Notes: a model not told the origin generated them from the letters alone. A stretch of DNA of 64,000 nt from JAHEAO01 sp942492375 (GCA_942492375.1 CALOEL010000013.1:1-64000); one strand, 5' to 3'; positions 18,179 through 28,300 are shown, numbered from the stretch's first letter. Translations and numbers: made by a program.

Positions 18179-19141
18179 TTGAACGAACCCCGCACACCCC
18201 GCCGCATTTACAAGTATCGCGCCTTCAGCGGACGGGTGCTCGATATGCTGGTTGCGGACCAGCTCTATTTTTCCGACCCGGCAGACTTCAATGACCCGCT
18301 CGACAGCCGGCCCAATGTCGAGGGCGACATCACCGATCACGAACTTGAGCGGATTCTCAGCCGCCTCGTTGAACAGCGCATCAAGGCTGAAATGACGACA
18401 GCGGCGAAATCGCTCAAATATCGCGGTCCCAAGACCATCGATCACATCGCGCGCCACAGCCGGAAGCGCGTCGACAGTCTCCTCAGCGAAATCCGCTACA
18501 ATGCCGGCAATCCTGCCTACGAGATGGACGACCCAGAGCATTTTCTCCTGACCCAATATCTCGAGGAAGAGCTTCTGAGGCGCTACAACAGAGGCATCGT
18601 ATCCTTCGGCGCCCGCGCGACCTGTCCCCTGATGTGGAGCCATTACGGCGACCAGCACCGCGGCATCTGCGCCGGCTATTCGGTGCCCGAAGACGCCTCC
18701 GACAAGCTGAACAAGATCGAGTACCGCGGCAGCCGGAACGTCAAGGCAAGCGATGTCGCCATCATGGATCATGACCCAGCCGCGCGGCGGCGGGTCGATG
18801 AGGCGGTTCTGCTCCGCAAGGCGGGGTCTTGGAGCTACGAGCGCGAGTGGCGCCTCATCGGTACGCGCGGCCTGCAGGATTCCCCGCTCGAACTTGAAGA
18901 GGTCATTTTCGGAACCAGGTGCGATGCCGCCCTCAAATACACGATCTTCAAGGCGCTGGAGGACCGCCACCGGTCCGTCAAGTTCTACGAAATGCGGGAA
19001 CAGCACGGCACGTTCCGGCTCCTCAAACGCCGTCTCGACTTCGGCGAACTCGGCGCGTCGCTGCCGCGGCGGTCGCGCGATGTCTTCGACGCTTTCGACA
19101 ACCTCGATATCGAAGAGCCTCCGCACGGCGGGTCTCATTGA
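18179..19141 (+). CDS. DUF2971 family protein
   Basis: About 320 residues. The family opening RRIYKYRAFSGRVLDMLVAD and LYFSDPADFNDPLDSRP (the FNDP motif) is clear, with a later CPLMWSHYGDQHRGICAGYS and WSYEREWRLIG, all standard DUF2971 blocks. The TTG at 18179 has a strong GGAGG 5 bp upstream. A GTG 36 bp earlier gives a 332-residue form with no obvious ribosome site. DUF2971 proteins recur in defence-type accessory islands; the biochemical role is unknown. It is followed 27 bp later by a gene of unknown family in the same direction. Confidence 0.75.
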   Translation: MNEPRTPRRIYKYRAFSGRVLDMLVADQLYFSDPADFNDPLDSRPNVEGDITDHELERILSRLVEQRIKAEMTTAAKSLKYRGPKTIDHIARHSRKRVDSLLSEIRYNAGNPAYEMDDPEHFLLTQYLEEELLRRYNRGIVSFGARATCPLMWSHYGDQHRGICAGYSVPEDASDKLNKIEYRGSRNVKASDVAIMDHDPAARRRVDEAVLLRKAGSWSYEREWRLIGTRGLQDSPLELEEVIFGTRCDAALKYTIFKALEDRHRSVKFYEMREQHGTFRLLKRRLDFGELGASLPRRSRDVFDAFDNLDIEEPPHGGSH

Positions 19142-19168
19142 TCGCGGCAAATTTGGAGGCCCGACCCC

Positions 19169-19792
19169 ATGGCTGACGACATTCCGGAAAAACCGGACTT
19201 CGAGTCCCTTCTGCGCGCGGATTTCCGCTGGCCGACGGAAGGGGACGCGCCGTTCACGCAATCGGAGAACTGGGAGCAAAACGTCTACATCGACCGGTTT
19301 GGCCACGGCCGCATCGTCATGATGATGAACGGCTACAAAATGGCCGGCGACCTCATGGTTGCCCAGGTCGCCCGTGAACGCCACGACGGCGACGTCCTCG
19401 TCTTTCCGGTCGTTTTCAACTACCGGCAGTTCATCGAATTGTCGCTCAAGTTCCTGATCGCCACCTACGGTCACACCGTCGGCATCAAGGCCGAATGGAA
19501 CACCCACGACCTCAAATCCCTTTGGGAGACCTTCTTGGAGGTCCTGGAGGGCTATGGTCACGACGATGCCGAAGGCACTGACGCAATCGTCGAAGAGATT
19601 ATCCTCGAGTTTGCAAAGGTGGATCCAAGATCGTTTTCGTATCGTTATCCCGTCGATACGAAGGGCAATCCCGTCTTGCTTGCGCATCAGGAAATCGACC
19701 TTCACCGGCTGGCTGACGTCATGCACGGGCTCGACGGCTATTTCTCCGGTTGTGATGGGTATCTGGACGATCTGCAAAAGGCGGGGCCGTGA
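19169..19792 (+). CDS. hypothetical protein, partner of the DUF2971 gene
   Basis: The 207-residue product begins MADDIPEKPDFESLLRADFR. The ATG has a GGAGG-like site upstream (TTTGGAGGCCC). A helical central section has YRQFIELSLKFLIATYGHTV followed by HDLKSLWETFLEVLEGYG, reminiscent of HEPN-type helical proteins, where a polar pair follows the second helix, though no clean RxxxxH is visible. It lies 27 bp after the DUF2971 gene, so the pair is probably an operon. The family assignment is a guess; the gene itself looks real. Confidence 0.6.
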   Translation: MADDIPEKPDFESLLRADFRWPTEGDAPFTQSENWEQNVYIDRFGHGRIVMMMNGYKMAGDLMVAQVARERHDGDVLVFPVVFNYRQFIELSLKFLIATYGHTVGIKAEWNTHDLKSLWETFLEVLEGYGHDDAEGTDAIVEEIILEFAKVDPRSFSYRYPVDTKGNPVLLAHQEIDLHRLADVMHGLDGYFSGCDGYLDDLQKAGP

Positions 19793-20204
19793 CGGGATAG
19801 TAGTCCAAACGGATTGAGAAGCGCGTGGTTCGTCCGGCTCTGATCTCGGCTTCGGGATGCGGTTGCAGCCGTGTTGGAGAAGCAGACTGGCGTCGCCCTG
19901 CGGGCCGGGCTGTTGGCAAAGCTGAAGCCCGCAAGCGGTCTTCCCCCATCCGGGCGGCCATCCCTGACGCGGGGGGCGACCGGGAGGATCAGGAAGAACC
20001 GGAAGGTTGCTGGGTGCCGCTTGCGCGCGGCGGCCGGCAAGGGAGGCTTCGCCGCTCCTGGCCCCGAAAACTGCGACCCGGCACAAATGCCGGCTTGCCA
20101 GAAGCGCCCTTGTCCTGCCTTGCTCTTCGCGGCCGCTGGGTTTCGCCCCCACAGAATAGGGAGCGGTAACCGGAGAGAGGACCGCGGCGGACGCGGAAAA
20201 GAGA
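19793..20204 (+). promoter_or_regulatory. long GC-rich leader with start-proximal hairpin (leader A)
   Basis: 412 bp with no convincing gene. It is GC-rich with many hairpin-capable stretches. Just before the next ATG a hairpin CCGCG-GCGGA-CGCGG (20182-20196, 5-nt loop) is followed by AAAAGAGA and the start at 20205. Similar start-proximal hairpins precede four other genes of this element. Confidence 0.45.
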
Positions 20205-21179
20205 ATGGAAAAAGCAGACCTCGAAGAGCTGAGGGGAAAGGTCGCCTGCGGCGCGGTGCTCGAGACCGCCGGCTTTGCCGTCGACCCCAAGGAAAGCACG
20301 CGCCGCGCGGTCAAATACCGCCGCGGCGAGGAGATCATCATCGTCATCCATAACGGCCAAGGTTGGTTCGATCCCCTGTCCGACGCCAAGGGCGACGTTT
20401 TTCGTCTCGTCGAACATCTCGACGGCCTTCCCTTCACGGCGGCGCTCTATGTCGTTGCCGATCTGGTCGGCTTCGTTCCTTCAGAACCGGAATGGAAGCG
20501 GCAATCGCGCCAGCGCGCGCCCGACCTCACCATCCCCGAACGCTGGAACGCGCGGCGCAAGCCTTGGCGCGGATCAGCCACATGGCGCTATCTGCGCGAC
20601 GAGCGAGACATTCCCGAAGCGATTCTGAGATTGGCCATCACCCAGGATATCCTGCGCGAAGGCCCCCGGGGCAGCATGTGGGCGGCGCACCGCGATCGCA
20701 CGGGCGCCTTGACCGGCTGGGAAGAGCGCGGGCCGGACTGGCGTGGTTTTGCGACCGGAGGCGCGAAAGTGCTCTTCCGGCTCGGGCCTGCCGATGGGCC
20801 GCGGCTTTGCGTCGCCGAGGCGGCGATCGACGCCATGAGCCTTGCCGCACTCGAGGAGCAGCGCCCTGACACCCGCTATCTGAGCACCGGAGGCGGTTGG
20901 TCGCCGACGAGTTCCGAGGCCTTGCTCGATCTCGCCGTTCGGGCAGACACCCTCCTGGTCGCCGCCACCGACAACAATGCGCAAGGGGAGACCTTTGCCG
21001 CGCGGCTCGAGGCGCTCGCTGCCGATGCCGGTTGCGGGTTCGTGCGGCTGCGGCCGGCGCTGGAGGACTGGAACGAGGTTCTGAAGGCAAGAAGAAGAAG
21101 GAAGGATGGAAGAGAGGAGGAGAAGGACGGCTGCCGCATGCCCGCCGTCCGCCTCAAGGGTGAAGCTCCGCCCGGCTGA
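20205..21179 (+). CDS. DUF3991/Toprim domain protein (primase-like)
   Basis: The 324-residue product has an N-terminal DUF3991-type domain (VACGAVLETAGFAVDPKEST; GQGWFDPLSDAKGDVFRLVE) and a C-terminal Toprim fold: LCVAEAAIDAMSLAALEEQ (conserved Glu), YLSTGGGWSP and LLVAATDNNAQGETFAARLE (the DxD-like acidic site reads ATDNNAQGE). Such proteins occur on alphaproteobacterial plasmids and islands and may prime or process DNA after transfer. The tail after NEVLKARRRRKDGREEEKDG is low complexity. The gene is preceded by a long structured leader and followed by unrelated small plasmid genes on the same strand. Confidence 0.78.
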   Translation: MEKADLEELRGKVACGAVLETAGFAVDPKESTRRAVKYRRGEEIIIVIHNGQGWFDPLSDAKGDVFRLVEHLDGLPFTAALYVVADLVGFVPSEPEWKRQSRQRAPDLTIPERWNARRKPWRGSATWRYLRDERDIPEAILRLAITQDILREGPRGSMWAAHRDRTGALTGWEERGPDWRGFATGGAKVLFRLGPADGPRLCVAEAAIDAMSLAALEEQRPDTRYLSTGGGWSPTSSEALLDLAVRADTLLVAATDNNAQGETFAARLEALAADAGCGFVRLRPALEDWNEVLKARRRRKDGREEEKDGCRMPAVRLKGEAPPG

Positions 21180-21307
21180 CGCCGGCCCTTGACCCGGCCG
21201 GACGGAGAGGCGGCCGCGGGGAGGGGTCCGGAAGGGCTGAAGAAGATGGTGATGCCGATGAGGGTGCGCCGCGCTCCAGCCCGGGACAGGCCCCAAAGGA
21301 GCCTGCG

Positions 21308-21910
21308 ATGACCTCTCTCTCACCCATCCGAAAAGTCTATTTCGGCGTAGCCGACCGCCACCAGATGTTCAGATTGTTTGACCGCCATGCGCAGCGACCC
21401 GATCGCTGGCAGACCGATGACAGCGCTCTCTACGCCGGCGAATGGTTCGAAATCGCACAAGCCCAGCATGACTACATGCTCGAAATCCTGCCGCCATTGT
21501 GGATGCGCGGCGAAATGTTCGCCATGCGCGAATTTCTGACCGGCAGCATCACCAGCGTCTTCTACACGCTCAGCATCAACGGCGTGACGCGGTACTTCCA
21601 CGCCTATTGCGATCTGTCCGATCGGCGCTCGCCCTATGAAATGCGCGATGCCATCGTCGAGCGCGAGCGGCGACCGGTCAAGGCGATGACCCGCGACGAG
21701 CGGATCGAGCACATCTGGAGCGCCACCCACGACAAGTATCGCGGCTATGCCGGCGCGGACTTCCGGCCCGAGCATCGCGGCAAACGGACTGTCGTCGTCT
21801 ACGGCAAGCCGGGCACGCGGTTCGAGCTGCTCGAGAGCCTGAGCGACGCGCAGATTTCCGAGAAGCTGCCCGTCCACCTCCGCCACCTGCCGCTGCCTGA
21901 AGCCGCGTGA
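21308..21910 (+). CDS. DUF1419 family protein
   Basis: 200 residues, from ATG at 21308 with AAAGGAG 8 bp upstream. It reads RKVYFGVADRHQMFRLFDRH and GEWFEIAQAQHDYMLEILPP, then MRGEMFAMREFLTGSITSVF, which I recognise as the DUF1419 pattern common on rhizobial plasmids next to DUF3085. No catalytic motif is evident. It ends 8 bp before the next gene's start. The function is unknown; conservation with plasmid genes suggests a maintenance or establishment role. Confidence 0.7.
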   Translation: MTSLSPIRKVYFGVADRHQMFRLFDRHAQRPDRWQTDDSALYAGEWFEIAQAQHDYMLEILPPLWMRGEMFAMREFLTGSITSVFYTLSINGVTRYFHAYCDLSDRRSPYEMRDAIVERERRPVKAMTRDERIEHIWSATHDKYRGYAGADFRPEHRGKRTVVVYGKPGTRFELLESLSDAQISEKLPVHLRHLPLPEAA

Positions 21911-21918
21911 GGTGGGCC

Positions 21919-22317
21919 ATGTTCACATTTCCGATTCTTGCGGTGCGCAAGGTCATTGCGCGCGGCGAACAGGATGCGGCCGCCAATGGCGGTTTCCGCA
22001 ATCCCTATTACGGCACTCGTCCGGGAGAGGGCGAGAAGCCCGGCTTCTGGCTCGTCGGCGACGAAGGTGTCTACATCATCTCCAACGGCAAGCTCGCCGA
22101 GGGGCAGAAGCCGCTCGTCGTCTATTCGACCGAATGCCACCCGAAGGGCGATACCGACTGGTGGGACTACAAGCGCCGCCACTTTGGCGGCGATGACGGC
22201 ATCGAATTCATCGATGCCGATCTGCTGGTTCCAAGCTTCAACCGGAGCTTCGGTATCACCCATCTCGGCATCCAGCTCACCGAGAACGACATCTCGTTCT
22301 CGCTGATCACCCGCTAA
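21919..22317 (+). CDS. DUF3085 family protein
   Basis: 132 residues from ATG at 21919, with GAGGTGG just upstream. It shows EKPGFWLVGDEGVYIISNGK and VYSTECHPKGDTDWWDYKRR, then FGGDDGIEFIDADLL, matching my recollection of DUF3085 proteins. No membrane segment is present. It follows the DUF1419 gene with 8 bp spacing, so the two form one transcript, and the giant methylase-helicase follows 86 bp later. Function unknown. Confidence 0.7.
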   Translation: MFTFPILAVRKVIARGEQDAAANGGFRNPYYGTRPGEGEKPGFWLVGDEGVYIISNGKLAEGQKPLVVYSTECHPKGDTDWWDYKRRHFGGDDGIEFIDADLLVPSFNRSFGITHLGIQLTENDISFSLITR

Positions 22318-22403
22318 CCCCTTTTTCAATTCCGCACGTCGCAAACGCTGTGGGCTCGCCCCGCGGCGCGGCTTCGTGCGCCCGCAGCACAGGAGACATC
22401 ATC

Positions 22404-25400
22404 ATGTCCGACCACGATCCTTTCACTCTCGATATGTTCGGTAGCTCAGCCTTATCCTCCGGGCTCGGCCTTGGCGTGACCGCCTTTTCCGATGGCCTGA
22501 AGGCTGAAACAGGCGAGACCGAACCTGCGCCGGTGGCGAATTCATCCGGTTCGCCAGCGCGCGAGGAGTCCGCGAAACGACCGGTCGTCAATGCGCCCGA
22601 GCGCGGCAGCAACTTCCATCTTTCCGGAAGCCGCGCCTTGGCAAAGGGCTGGAAGGCCCGCGCCCGTGACAATCTCGAAGCGATTGCCCTTGCCGCGATG
22701 ATCGCGGCCGAGGACCGGCCAGCAACGGTGCAGGAACAGGCGCGCCTCATCCGGTTCACCGGTTTCGGTGCGTCCGATCTCGCCAACACAATCTTCACCC
22801 GGCCCGGCGAGGAGGGATTCCGCAAGGGGTGGGAAGACCTTGGCAAAGAGCTGCACGCATCCGTGAACGAGGCCGATTACGCCTCGCTCGCCCGCTGCAC
22901 GCAATATGCGCATTTCACGCCGGAGTTCATCATTCGGGCGATCTGGAAGGGGCTCGAACGGCTTGGCTGGCGCGGCGGCCGCGTGCTCGAACCGGGCATC
23001 GGGACGGGGTTGTTCCCTGCGCTGATGCCGGAGGCGTTGCGCGAATCTGCTTTCGTCACCGGCGTTGAGCTCGATCCGGTCACCGCGCGCATCGCCCGGC
23101 TGTTGCAGCCGGTTGCCCGCATCATCGAGGGTGATTTCGCGCGCGCCGATCTGCCGGCGCATTTCGATCTTGCCATAGGCAATCCGCCGTTCTCGGATCG
23201 GACCGTGCGGTCCGACCGCGCCTATCGGTCGCTCGGCCTGCGGCTGCACGACTATTTCATCGCACGGTCGGTCGATCTCCTGAAACCCGGCGCGCTGGCC
23301 GCCTTCGTCACATCATCGGGGACGATGGACAAGGCAGATGCCACGGCCCGCGAGCACATCGCCAAGTCAGCCGATCTGATCGCCGCGCTCCGTCTGCCCG
23401 AAGGCAGTTTTCGCGCCGATGCCGGCACGGATGTCGTCGTCGACGTCCTGTTCTTCCGCAAGCGCAAGCCCGGGGAGCCACAGGGCGACACGAGCTGGTT
23501 GGACCTTGCCGAGGTCATTCCCACCAGCGAAGACAGCGACGCCATCCGCGTCAACCGCTGGTTCGCCGACCACCCCGATCATGTCCTCGGCCGCCACGCA
23601 ACCACAACCGGCCCCTTTGGCGAGACCTATACGTGCCTCGCCTTTGACGGCGATCTCGAAGCTGACCTGGAAGATGCCATTCTCTCTCTTCCGGACGCCA
23701 TTTATGACGGCGAGCCCGCCGACATCGATGTCGATCTCAAACTCGGGACGACCCAGACCGACGTCGCCAGACCCGAAGATGCACATGTGCGCGAGGGCAG
23801 TTTTGTCTTCGATGCGTCGAGGGGCCTGATGCAGGTGCTCGACGGCCAGCCCGCTCCGGTTCCCGTCCGCAAGGGCCGGTCCGGTGAGGGGTTTTCGGAA
23901 AAGCAGATCAACATCGTCAGGAAGCTGATCCCCGTGCGGAACGCTGTGCGCGCGGTGCTCAAGGCCCAGGAGACCGATCAACCATGGCGTGACCTGCAGG
24001 TGAAGTTGCGCATTGCCTGGTCGAGCTTCGTGCGCGACTTCGGGCCGATCAATCATACGAAAGTGTCGATCACGGAAAACGAGGCGACGGGTGAAACGCG
24101 CGAAACGCATCGCCGCCCCAACCTGCAGCCCTTCCTCGACGATCCGGACTGCTGGCTTGTCGCCTCGATCGAGACTTACGACCTCGATACGGACACGGCC
24201 AAGCCCGGCCCGATCTTTTCCGAACGGGTGATCGCACCGCCGTCGCCGCCGGTGATCACCAATGCCACCGATGCGCTCGCCGTCGTTCTCAACGAACGCG
24301 GGCATGTCGATCCCGACCATATCGCCGAGCTTCTGCACGAGGACCGCGAGACGGTCATCGAGAAACTCGGCAGCGCGGTCTATCGCGATCCGGCGGACGG
24401 CTCGTGGCAGACCTCCGACGCATATCTTTCCGGTCCCGTGCGCGACAAGCTGGCGATCGCCGAGGCCGCCGCGGAACTCGACCCTGCCTATCAACGCAAT
24501 GTCGAGGCGCTCGAGGCGGTCCAACCGGCCGATCTCAGCCCGTCCGAGATCACGGCGCGGCTTGGTGCGCCATGGATACCGGCGAGCGACGTCGTCGACT
24601 TCGTCAAGGAGACGATGGGAACCGACATCCGCATCCGTCACATGCCGGAACTCGCCTCATGGACCGTCGATGCCCGCATGCTCGCCTATCGCGCCGAAGG
24701 CACATCGGAATGGGGCACGAAGAGGCGGCATGCCGGCGAACTACTCGCCGATGCGCTCAACAGCCGTATCCCGCAGATCTTCGATACGGTGAAAGACGGC
24801 GACAGCGAGCGCCGGGTCCTTAATGTCGTCGACACCGAGGCGGCCAAAGAAAAGTTGACCAAGATCAAGACCGCCTTCCAAACATGGGTCTGGTCCGATC
24901 CGGACCGCACCGACCGGCTGGCGCGCGTCTATAACGACATCTTCAACAACATCGCACCCCGATCTTTCAACGGGGACCATCTGCAACTCCCGGGCGCCTC
25001 AGGCGCCTTTGTTCTTTATGGCCACCAGAAACGGGGCATCTGGCGGATCATCTCGTCGGGCGCGACCTATCTTGCCCACGCCGTCGGCGCCGGCAAGACC
25101 ATGACGATGGCGGCCGCCATCATGGAACAGCGCCGCCTCGGCCTGATCTCGAAAGCCACGCTGGTCGTGCCCGGCCATTGCCTGGCCCAGGCCGCCCGCG
25201 AATTCCTGGCGCTCTATCCGACCGCCCGCATCCTGGTCGCCGACGAGACGAATTTCACCAAAGACAAGCGCCATCGCTTCCTGTCGCGCGCCGCGACCGC
25301 GAACTGGGATGCAATCATCATCACTCATTCAGCCTTCAAGTTCATCGCGGTCCCGGCCGAATTCGAAAAGCAGATGATCGAGGACGAGCTTACGCTCTAC

Positions 25401-27506
25401 GAGGAGCTGCTCACACGGGTGGAGAGCGACGACCGCGTGTCGCGCAAGCGGCTCGAGCGGCTGAAAGAGGGCCTGAAGGACCGGCTGGAATCGCTGGCGA
25501 CCGTCAAGGACGATCTCCTGACGATTTCCGAGATTGGCGTCGACCAGATCATCGTCGACGAGGCGCAGGAGTTCCGAAAACTCTCCTTCGCCACCAACAT
25601 GTCGACGCTCAAGGGCGTCGATCCGAACGGCTCGCAGCGCGCCTGGGACCTGTACGTCAAATCGCGTTTCATCGAGACGAAAAACCCGGGCCGGGCGCTT
25701 GTGCTGGCCTCCGGAACGCCGATCACCAACACACTCGGCGAGATGTTCTCCGTCCAGCGCTTCCTCGGTCTGGGGGCGCTGAAGGAACGGGGTCTGCACG
25801 AATTCGACGCTTGGGCCTCGACCTTCGGCGATGTGGCGACCGAGCTCGAATTGCAGCCCTCGGGCAAATACAAGCCCGTTTCGCGCTTTGCCACCTTCGT
25901 CAACGTGCCGGAACTGATCGCCATGTTCCGCTCCTTCGCCGATGTCGTGCTGCCGGAGGACCTGAAGCAATATGTGAAAATCCCCGCCGTCTCGACCGGC
26001 AAGCGCCAGATCGTCACCGCCAAGCCGACAGACGACTTCAAGCTCTATCAGCAGGTGCTAGAGGCCCGCATCAAGGCTATCGAAAAGCGCGAGGGCCCGG
26101 CGCAGCCAGGTGACGATATCCTGCTTTCGGTCATCACGGATGGACGCCATGCGGCGATCGATCTTCGGCTGGTCGATCCCGACAATGACAATGAGCCGGA
26201 CAACAAGCTCAACAAGCTGATCGAGAACAGCTTCCGCATCTGGCGCGAGACGGGTCAGAACGAATATCTGAGCCGCGACGGAAAACCCTTCGATCTGCCG
26301 GGCGCGGCGCAAATGATCTTTTCCGATCTCGGCACGATCAGCGTCGAGAAATCCCGTGGCTTTTCCGCCTATCGCTGGATCCGCGACGAGCTGGTTCGCC
26401 TCGGCGTACCGCCTTCGGAAATCGCCTTCATGCAGGACTACAAGAAGACCGAGGCCAAGCATCGGCTCTTTGCCGACGTCAATGCCGGCAAGGTCCGTTT
26501 CCTGATCGGGTCGTCGGAGACCATGGGCACCGGCGTCAACGCCCAGCTTCGCCTCAAGGCGCTGCATCATCTGGACGTCCCCTGGCTTCCCTCGCAGATC
26601 GAACAGCGCGAGGGCCGCATCGAGCGGCAGGGCAATCAGCACGACGAGATCGACATCTTCGCCTACGCCACCGAAGGCTCGATGGACGCGCAGATGTGGC
26701 AGAACAACGAGCGCAAGGCCCGGTTCATCGCCGCGGCCCTTTCCGGCGACACCTCCGTGCGCCGGCTCGAGGATCTGGGCGAGGGCCAGGCCAACCAGTT
26801 CGCCATGGCCAAAGCGATCGCTTCCGGCGATCAGCGCCTGATGCAGAAGGCGGGGTTGGAAGCCGACATTGCCCGGCTCGAACGCTTACGCGCGGCGCAT
26901 CGCGACGATCTCTTCGCCGTTCGCCGCCAGATCCGTAACGCCGAACGCGATATCGAACATGATACGCGGCGGATCGCCGAGATCGGCAAGGACATCGAGC
27001 GCCGGACTCCAACGTCAGGCGATGCCTTCACCATGACAACTGCCGGGCAGTCCTTTTCCGACCGCAAGCCCGCCGGTCGCGCCATGATGAAGGAAATCAT
27101 GACCCTCGTGCATCTGCGGGAGGAGGAGGAGATGACTCTCGGGAAGATCGGCGGCTTCGATCTGATCTTCTCCGGCCAGCGCTTCGGCAACGACGAATTC
27201 CAGTACGGTGTCGCACTCGCACGGACCGGCGCGGAGACCGATATCGATCTGGCCCTGACCGTCACCCCGCTCGGCGCCGTCTCGCGCATCGAGCATGTGC
27301 TTGCCGGGTTCGAGGACGAGCGGTCGCAATACCGGTTCCGGCTCGATGACGCCAGGCGCCGGTTGGCGTCCTACCAGTCCCGCCAGGGCGGCGAATTCGG
27401 CTTCGAGGAGGAGCTTGCCGACAAACGCCGGCAGCTCGATGTCATCGAGGCCGATCTGGCGGATGAGGTTCTGAAGGAGGGGAAGAAGGCGATGGAGGCG
27501 GCCTGA
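22404..27506 (+). CDS. giant DNA methylase-SNF2-type helicase (DarB-like), 1,700 residues
   Basis: The ATG at 22404 has AGGAGA upstream. The N-terminal third is an N6-adenine methylase: VLEPGIGTGLFPALMPEA near residue 195 (SAM motif I) and DLAIGNPPFSDR near 256 (catalytic NPPF). The middle is a superfamily 2 helicase: LAHAVGAGKTMTMAAAIMEQ near 893 (Walker A), IIVDEAQEFRKLS near 1050 (DEAQ), LASGTPITNTLGEMF, and QIEQREGRIERQGNQHDEID near 1400 (motif VI). A charged, probably coiled-coil C-terminus follows. Phage P1 DarB has the same methylase-helicase plan and protects incoming DNA from type I restriction; related proteins are widespread on alphaproteobacterial plasmids. It may protect the element during transfer. 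The frame is intact over 5.1 kb. Confidence 0.85.
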   Translation: MSDHDPFTLDMFGSSALSSGLGLGVTAFSDGLKAETGETEPAPVANSSGSPAREESAKRPVVNAPERGSNFHLSGSRALAKGWKARARDNLEAIALAAMIAAEDRPATVQEQARLIRFTGFGASDLANTIFTRPGEEGFRKGWEDLGKELHASVNEADYASLARCTQYAHFTPEFIIRAIWKGLERLGWRGGRVLEPGIGTGLFPALMPEALRESAFVTGVELDPVTARIARLLQPVARIIEGDFARADLPAHFDLAIGNPPFSDRTVRSDRAYRSLGLRLHDYFIARSVDLLKPGALAAFVTSSGTMDKADATAREHIAKSADLIAALRLPEGSFRADAGTDVVVDVLFFRKRKPGEPQGDTSWLDLAEVIPTSEDSDAIRVNRWFADHPDHVLGRHATTTGPFGETYTCLAFDGDLEADLEDAILSLPDAIYDGEPADIDVDLKLGTTQTDVARPEDAHVREGSFVFDASRGLMQVLDGQPAPVPVRKGRSGEGFSEKQINIVRKLIPVRNAVRAVLKAQETDQPWRDLQVKLRIAWSSFVRDFGPINHTKVSITENEATGETRETHRRPNLQPFLDDPDCWLVASIETYDLDTDTAKPGPIFSERVIAPPSPPVITNATDALAVVLNERGHVDPDHIAELLHEDRETVIEKLGSAVYRDPADGSWQTSDAYLSGPVRDKLAIAEAAAELDPAYQRNVEALEAVQPADLSPSEITARLGAPWIPASDVVDFVKETMGTDIRIRHMPELASWTVDARMLAYRAEGTSEWGTKRRHAGELLADALNSRIPQIFDTVKDGDSERRVLNVVDTEAAKEKLTKIKTAFQTWVWSDPDRTDRLARVYNDIFNNIAPRSFNGDHLQLPGASGAFVLYGHQKRGIWRIISSGATYLAHAVGAGKTMTMAAAIMEQRRLGLISKATLVVPGHCLAQAAREFLALYPTARILVADETNFTKDKRHRFLSRAATANWDAIIITHSAFKFIAVPAEFEKQMIEDELTLYEELLTRVESDDRVSRKRLERLKEGLKDRLESLATVKDDLLTISEIGVDQIIVDEAQEFRKLSFATNMSTLKGVDPNGSQRAWDLYVKSRFIETKNPGRALVLASGTPITNTLGEMFSVQRFLGLGALKERGLHEFDAWASTFGDVATELELQPSGKYKPVSRFATFVNVPELIAMFRSFADVVLPEDLKQYVKIPAVSTGKRQIVTAKPTDDFKLYQQVLEARIKAIEKREGPAQPGDDILLSVITDGRHAAIDLRLVDPDNDNEPDNKLNKLIENSFRIWRETGQNEYLSRDGKPFDLPGAAQMIFSDLGTISVEKSRGFSAYRWIRDELVRLGVPPSEIAFMQDYKKTEAKHRLFADVNAGKVRFLIGSSETMGTGVNAQLRLKALHHLDVPWLPSQIEQREGRIERQGNQHDEIDIFAYATEGSMDAQMWQNNERKARFIAAALSGDTSVRRLEDLGEGQANQFAMAKAIASGDQRLMQKAGLEADIARLERLRAAHRDDLFAVRRQIRNAERDIEHDTRRIAEIGKDIERRTPTSGDAFTMTTAGQSFSDRKPAGRAMMKEIMTLVHLREEEEMTLGKIGGFDLIFSGQRFGNDEFQYGVALARTGAETDIDLALTVTPLGAVSRIEHVLAGFEDERSQYRFRLDDARRRLASYQSRQGGEFGFEEELADKRRQLDVIEADLADEVLKEGKKAMEAA

Positions 27507-27511
27507 GCGCT

Positions 27512-28300
27512 TCAGGCCCCGTTACCCTCAGCCTGCTGCACGATATGTTCGAGCATATCCCGGATATACACACTCGGATAGACAGCGAAGCGGTCGCCAT
27601 TGGCATGTGTGACGATTCCGTCGAACCGAAGATGCCGATCATTGTCTTTGTCTTTGATGATGGAGAAGACGGGTGAGCCGCTCAGCCCGTCAGGTTCCAC
27701 GCTTTCCCTAGTCGACCGATCGTGCTTCACGAAGATCGCCCGGTGTTCGACGTCTAACGGCCGGGGCTCGTCTTCCTGGAGGTCTTGTCGGATCCAGCGC
27801 ATCGTGAAGTTGGAGAGCTTGCTGTGGTCATCGCCATCGAGCTCAATGATCGCGGATGATGAGGGATAGCCGATCAGAAACGAGTAGTCGGCGGTGATAT
27901 CCACCGCATCGGACCAGAACATACTCGAGAGATCGAGGTGCTCAGTTTTCGCCGAGCTTCCGCTGTAGTCAAAGAAGGTGAGGTCCTTTAGCGACTGGCG
28001 GTCTTCGTCGTCGATGACGGGGCGATGAAGACTGCTGGGCGGAACCGCCAGATTACGGTTTTCGCTATTGACCACCACGCGGAATTGATCGGCCGCAGGC
28101 GCGCCCTTCGCTACGTCTGTTTGATGCGCGGTCACGAGCGCAAAATTCCACCCATGAAAAGTCGCAAGAAATGCGGTCCCGAATAGGCGAAGTTCCCACA
28201 CGTCGTCTTCGGTTGCGAACAACGCCGGGCGAACGAAGCGACGCATCGAGTCCGGCGCGGACTTGAACGGCACATAGGTACCGTTGATCCCCACGCTCAT
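27512..28300 (-). CDS. trypsin-like serine peptidase domain protein
   Basis: About 262 residues from the ATG at 28300 (AGG 5 bp upstream); longer in-frame starts at 28336 and 28345 are possible. The catalytic triad is suggested by GTAFLATFHGWNFALVTAHQ (His), a central Asp in the ITADYSFLIGYPSS region, and DGLSGSPVFSIIKDKDNDR (GLSGSP with the nucleophile Ser). No export signal is clear, so a cytoplasmic role is likely. It converges on the giant helicase gene, the stops 5 bp apart. Such peptidase-fold proteins are often found in accessory islands, sometimes as defence effectors; the role here is not determined. Confidence 0.7.
   Translation of the reverse strand: MSVGINGTYVPFKSAPDSMRRFVRPALFATEDDVWELRLFGTAFLATFHGWNFALVTAHQTDVAKGAPAADQFRVVVNSENRNLAVPPSSLHRPVIDDEDRQSLKDLTFFDYSGSSAKTEHLDLSSMFWSDAVDITADYSFLIGYPSSSAIIELDGDDHSKLSNFTMRWIRQDLQEDEPRPLDVEHRAIFVKHDRSTRESVEPDGLSGSPVFSIIKDKDNDRHLRFDGIVTHANGDRFAVYPSVYIRDMLEHIVQQAEGNGA

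Noticed and set aside
18146..20437. 763-codon minus-strand open frame over the DUF2971 pair and leader A
   Set aside because: Antisense shadow of the DUF2971 and partner genes; no motifs or plausible start.
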